Below, in pieces: positions 40,140-42,500 of a stretch of 42,500 nucleotides of DNA. Position 1 is the first letter of the stretch, and the number at the start of each line of letters is the position of its first letter. Origin of the DNA: Glandiceps talaboti (Eukaryota > Hemichordata > Enteropneusta > Spengelidae); NCBI RefSeq assembly GCF_964340395.1, contig NC_135554.1, positions 26,758,092 through 26,800,591 on the forward strand. Reading direction: 5' to 3'. Both the position numbers and the translations under genes were made by a program. The notes under the pieces are model-generated. The model did no database searches and was not told the origin of the DNA. It saw only the letters and a list, made by a program, of their open reading frames with translations.

Positions 40140-40517
40140 TGGCAGACATGTACAGTCTGGCCTTTAGCCCGGTGGGCAAACTACAATTGATTTTTTAGAA
40201 ACAGTTCCTCATTTTATAATGGAGATGGTATCAAGGTGATCATAATATTGTCATTCAATAAGACACTCATTTTGAAGAGACTCAATAATCTGTATCTGTG
40301 TTTTAGCAATGAACAATGACTTCATTGAAATGTCGTTTTGATATATTTGTATGTCTTCTGAATGAAAATGGGCGTAACGAAAGAATTTTTTGACTGTCAC
40401 GGAAGGCTTTTACTTTGTCGCGTGAGGGCAGTAGAACGTCAGCCGCTGGTTATAAACTTGTTGAGGCTGAACCACATGATCATTACGTAGACCGAATAAA
40501 CATCATCATGTGTAAAC
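39930..40517 (+). repeat. Left arm of a long imperfect inverted repeat
   Basis: Shares a series of motifs, in order and inverted, with 41175-41860: caaattt..., gagactcc, a (CA)n tract, tactggcagac, tctggcctttag, gggcaaactacaattga, cctcattttataatgg, gaacaatgacttca, gtgagggcagtagaacg, ttgaggct. The spacer is about 660 bp. Confidence 0.8.
40083..40133 (+). repeat. (CA)n microsatellite within the left arm
   Basis: About 25 ca units followed by tatactggcagac, mirrored by the (TA)n(TG)n tract of the right arm. Confidence 0.95.
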
Positions 40518-41174
40518 TGGTAATACATTTTAAAACTTATCTCATGATAATCCAAACTAAAACTGGCTGTCCCTAATGAAAAAAATGACCCAAAATGTTT
40601 CTAAAACTTCGTATAGCTTTCACAGAGCCGATGATCAACAAGTCAGCAAGGACGAGGGTTGCCATACTGCCCTCACAGGTCATCCTTTCATAACGTGGGC
40701 CATTTCTTTAAAGTATTTTTTAATGTTTGCATTTAGACACTTATAGACGGTGAAATTAAACAAAGACCTGATTAATGGCACAAGTTGGTTACTTTACGAG
40801 ATCTTACCAGTATGACAAACATCTCTAAAAAAAATAGCACTTCTATATCATTCAATGCATCATCATTATTTGATAATTTTTGGTGTAGCAAAAGTTTTGG
40901 CATCATTATTTCTTCTACTCTCTAGTCAGTTATGTAATTACAATTGTTTGATGTACTCGAATTGTATGCTGATATTGGTCAGTAGCCCCATCGCAATAAA
41001 TCGAACCATCTATCAAACAGATATTCACATAAATCACTTAAACATCTCCGATTGTTATATTGTTATTATTGCTTTTCAAAAAATAAGTAAAACCACAGAC
41101 ACTAAATCGGTCGAAGTGAGGTCAGTTGATTAAAGTGAATAATTTTATGGACGTACATGACTTTAGCTGTTGTG
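40518..41174. other. Spacer between inverted-repeat arms
   Basis: A 92-codon plus-strand open frame (40855-41133) lies here. It is hydrophobic and AT-rich, with no motif I recognise, so I do not call it a gene. No transposase signature was seen. Confidence 0.5.
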
Positions 41175-41379
41175 TGTGACGAATGTATGGTTATTCAAAA
41201 GTCCACCTATGATCACTGGGGTCATTGAGCCTCAACAGCGGCTGGCGTTCTACTGCCCTCACACGACAAATTAAAAAGTATTCTATGATATTCAACAATT
41301 TATGCCCATTATCATTTAGAACATATACGGTATCAAAACAAACTGTCAATACAGTGAAGTCATTGTTCGTTGCTTGAAC

Positions 41380-41415
41380 CATAGACAGTAGAGAGTCTCC
41401 CCTCTACTGTCTATG
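41380..41415. repeat. Perfect 14-bp-arm hairpin flanked by cttgaac direct repeats
   Basis: Arms catagacagtagag (41380-41393) and ctctactgtctatg (41402-41415) with an 8-nt loop. The 7-bp sequence cttgaac occurs immediately on both sides (41373-41379 and 41416-41422). Confidence 0.8.
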
Positions 41416-41551
41416 CTTGAACTCGGGTACTAATTCATTAATGGTCACCTTATGTCAACCCCCCGCGTGTCCATTATAAAATGAGGAAGTTTTAAAAAAA
41501 TCAATTGTAGTTTGCCCAACCATCTAAAGGCCAGATTGTAACTGTCTGCCA

Positions 41552-41727
<176 letters not shown>

Positions 41728-41860
41728 TTTCCTGTTCATATGTATACTTGTCTGAAAGCCCATCTGCCTGGGTATGTACCTGACTGCTTCCTTTCAGTCT
41801 CCAATGAGAGCGTGTCACTTCTCAATGGTAGAATAACATATATTAAATTTTAAGATCGGT

Positions 41861-42233
41861 CGCATTAGAGATTTTTCTTGTTATATTCATGAAATCAGAA
41901 CAGTCAGAACAGATTTGGTTTAACTTTACTGCTTCTCTTTATTCACAACTTCACCTCGTGTCAGTTTTTTTTTAATCCCCAATTACTTTTAAAAGTTGCG
42001 AACATTGTCAACTGCATTTCCTAGTTCAAAGGAGGGCAAGAATTAGTTTCTGCCATTGAATCGAAGTTAGCTATCCTATTTCACACGTACAGTACACAAA
42101 AATTGACACGTACAGTACACAATAATTGACACGTACAGTACACAAAAATTGACACGCAAAATTGTTTCTGATGAGCTTATGCAGCAATCATAGAAAATTT
42201 CGTAATTCAATGAAAGAGGGAAAGACAACTTAC
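41861..42233. other. Intergenic stretch with a 23-bp tandem repeat
   Basis: Only the triplicated unit at 42084-42152 stands out. Confidence 0.6.
42084..42152 (+). repeat. Three tandem copies of a 23-bp unit
   Basis: The unit cacgtacagtacacaaaaat plus tga occurs at 42084-42106, 42107-42129 (one base different) and 42130-42152, followed by a partial cacgcaaaattg. Confidence 0.9.
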
Positions 42234-42386
42234 CACATCCAGTAGTCCAGTTTCCAAGGTCAGCTCCATATATTCGATACATAACCTAATGCAAGCTTCA
42301 ACATTTTGACACACTTCTTCAGTCATAGACACATGTATCAAAGAATGGTTGTGGTGGCACTACATGGTGACATTCTGCTAGTCTCT
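42234..42386 (-). pseudogene. Broken C8-domain exon of a VWD-family paralogue
   Basis: Between a CAG acceptor (42387-42389) and a GTAAGT donor (42233-42228), both in the positions expected for a phase 1-1 C8 exon, the reading begins RLAECHHVVPPQPFFDTCVYD. It ends YGADLGNWTTGC in the same frame: a clear C8 start and end. Between them the frame has three stops (TGA, TGA, TAG). Another frame there reads EEVCQNVEACIRLCIEY, which restores the missing cysteines. The exon is 153 bp against 168 and 177 bp in the gene's own C8 exons, so a small deletion plus a compensating 2-bp shift is likely. It is a decayed exon or an assembly error in a neighbouring gene. Confidence 0.7.
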
Positions 42387-42500
42387 CTGTAAACATCAGA
42401 TGTTAGAAATAAGAGCTTGGTATTATGTATGCACTCCTACTATGTTGGTTCTTACACTATGAAATGAGATACAAAGTTCTACAGACAACCCATAAAACAT
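42387..42500. other. Right edge, nothing further recognised
   Basis: By analogy it would be the intron preceding the broken C8 exon; the rest of that gene or relic would lie beyond the window. Confidence 0.4.

Noticed and set aside
40855-41133. 92-codon hydrophobic plus-strand frame
   Set aside because: No motif, Cys pattern or splice context, located in the AT-rich spacer of an inverted repeat; expected by chance.

Overview
The window is animal nuclear DNA. It is AT-rich, with short exons separated by GT-AG introns, microsatellites, fold-back elements and a tRNA-like SINE head. The domain vocabulary (EGF, CCP/Sushi, HYR, VWD-C8-TIL, FN3-like) is metazoan. Gene style and repeat content suggest a marine invertebrate such as a hemichordate, echinoderm, cephalochordate or lophotrochozoan, but the sequence does not fix the phylum. 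There is no prokaryotic operon, CRISPR array or virus.

Almost everything of substance belongs to one giant gene on the minus strand. It begins with a signal-peptide exon at 38201-38261 and runs off the left edge at position 1. I joined 44 exons by splice site and phase; they give one continuous frame of 6,276 codons plus one base. Domain order from the N-terminus is: signal peptide, FN3-like, two EGF, FN3-like, HYR, VWD-C8-TIL-EGF block 1, 65 CCP modules, one EGF, VWD-C8-TIL-EGF block 2, 22 EGF, then a second CCP array (two complete modules and part of a third) cut by the window edge. No membrane segment is seen, so the product is probably a very large secreted or matrix protein, though its C-terminus is outside the window.

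Layout on the + axis: 1-483 second CCP array; 976-9291 the 22 EGF exons; 9675-12963 VWD block 2; 13175-13288 single EGF; 13449-25724 a single 12.3-kb exon with 65 CCP modules; 26434-30298 VWD block 1; 32156-36520 HYR, FN3-like and EGF exons; 38201-38261 start exon. To the right, 38262-42233 has no supported gene but holds a long imperfect inverted repeat (about 39930-41860). At 42234-42386 is a broken C8-domain exon, probably the edge of a decayed or misassembled VWD-family paralogue on the same strand.

The most interesting signal is inside the giant exon. Its CCP modules alternate between a long (about 67 residues) and a short (about 59) type. Nearly every module carries a fifth cysteine beyond the four canonical ones. 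The extra cysteine of a long module and that of the following short module are present together or absent together in every clear pair, which suggests an inter-module disulfide. A second joint presence/absence of cysteines inside one long-module subtype suggests a further intramodule bond. The array is built hierarchically: 378-bp pair, 756-bp tetrad, about 1,509-bp octad. The neighbouring EGF array instead grew by duplicating two-exon units with their introns.
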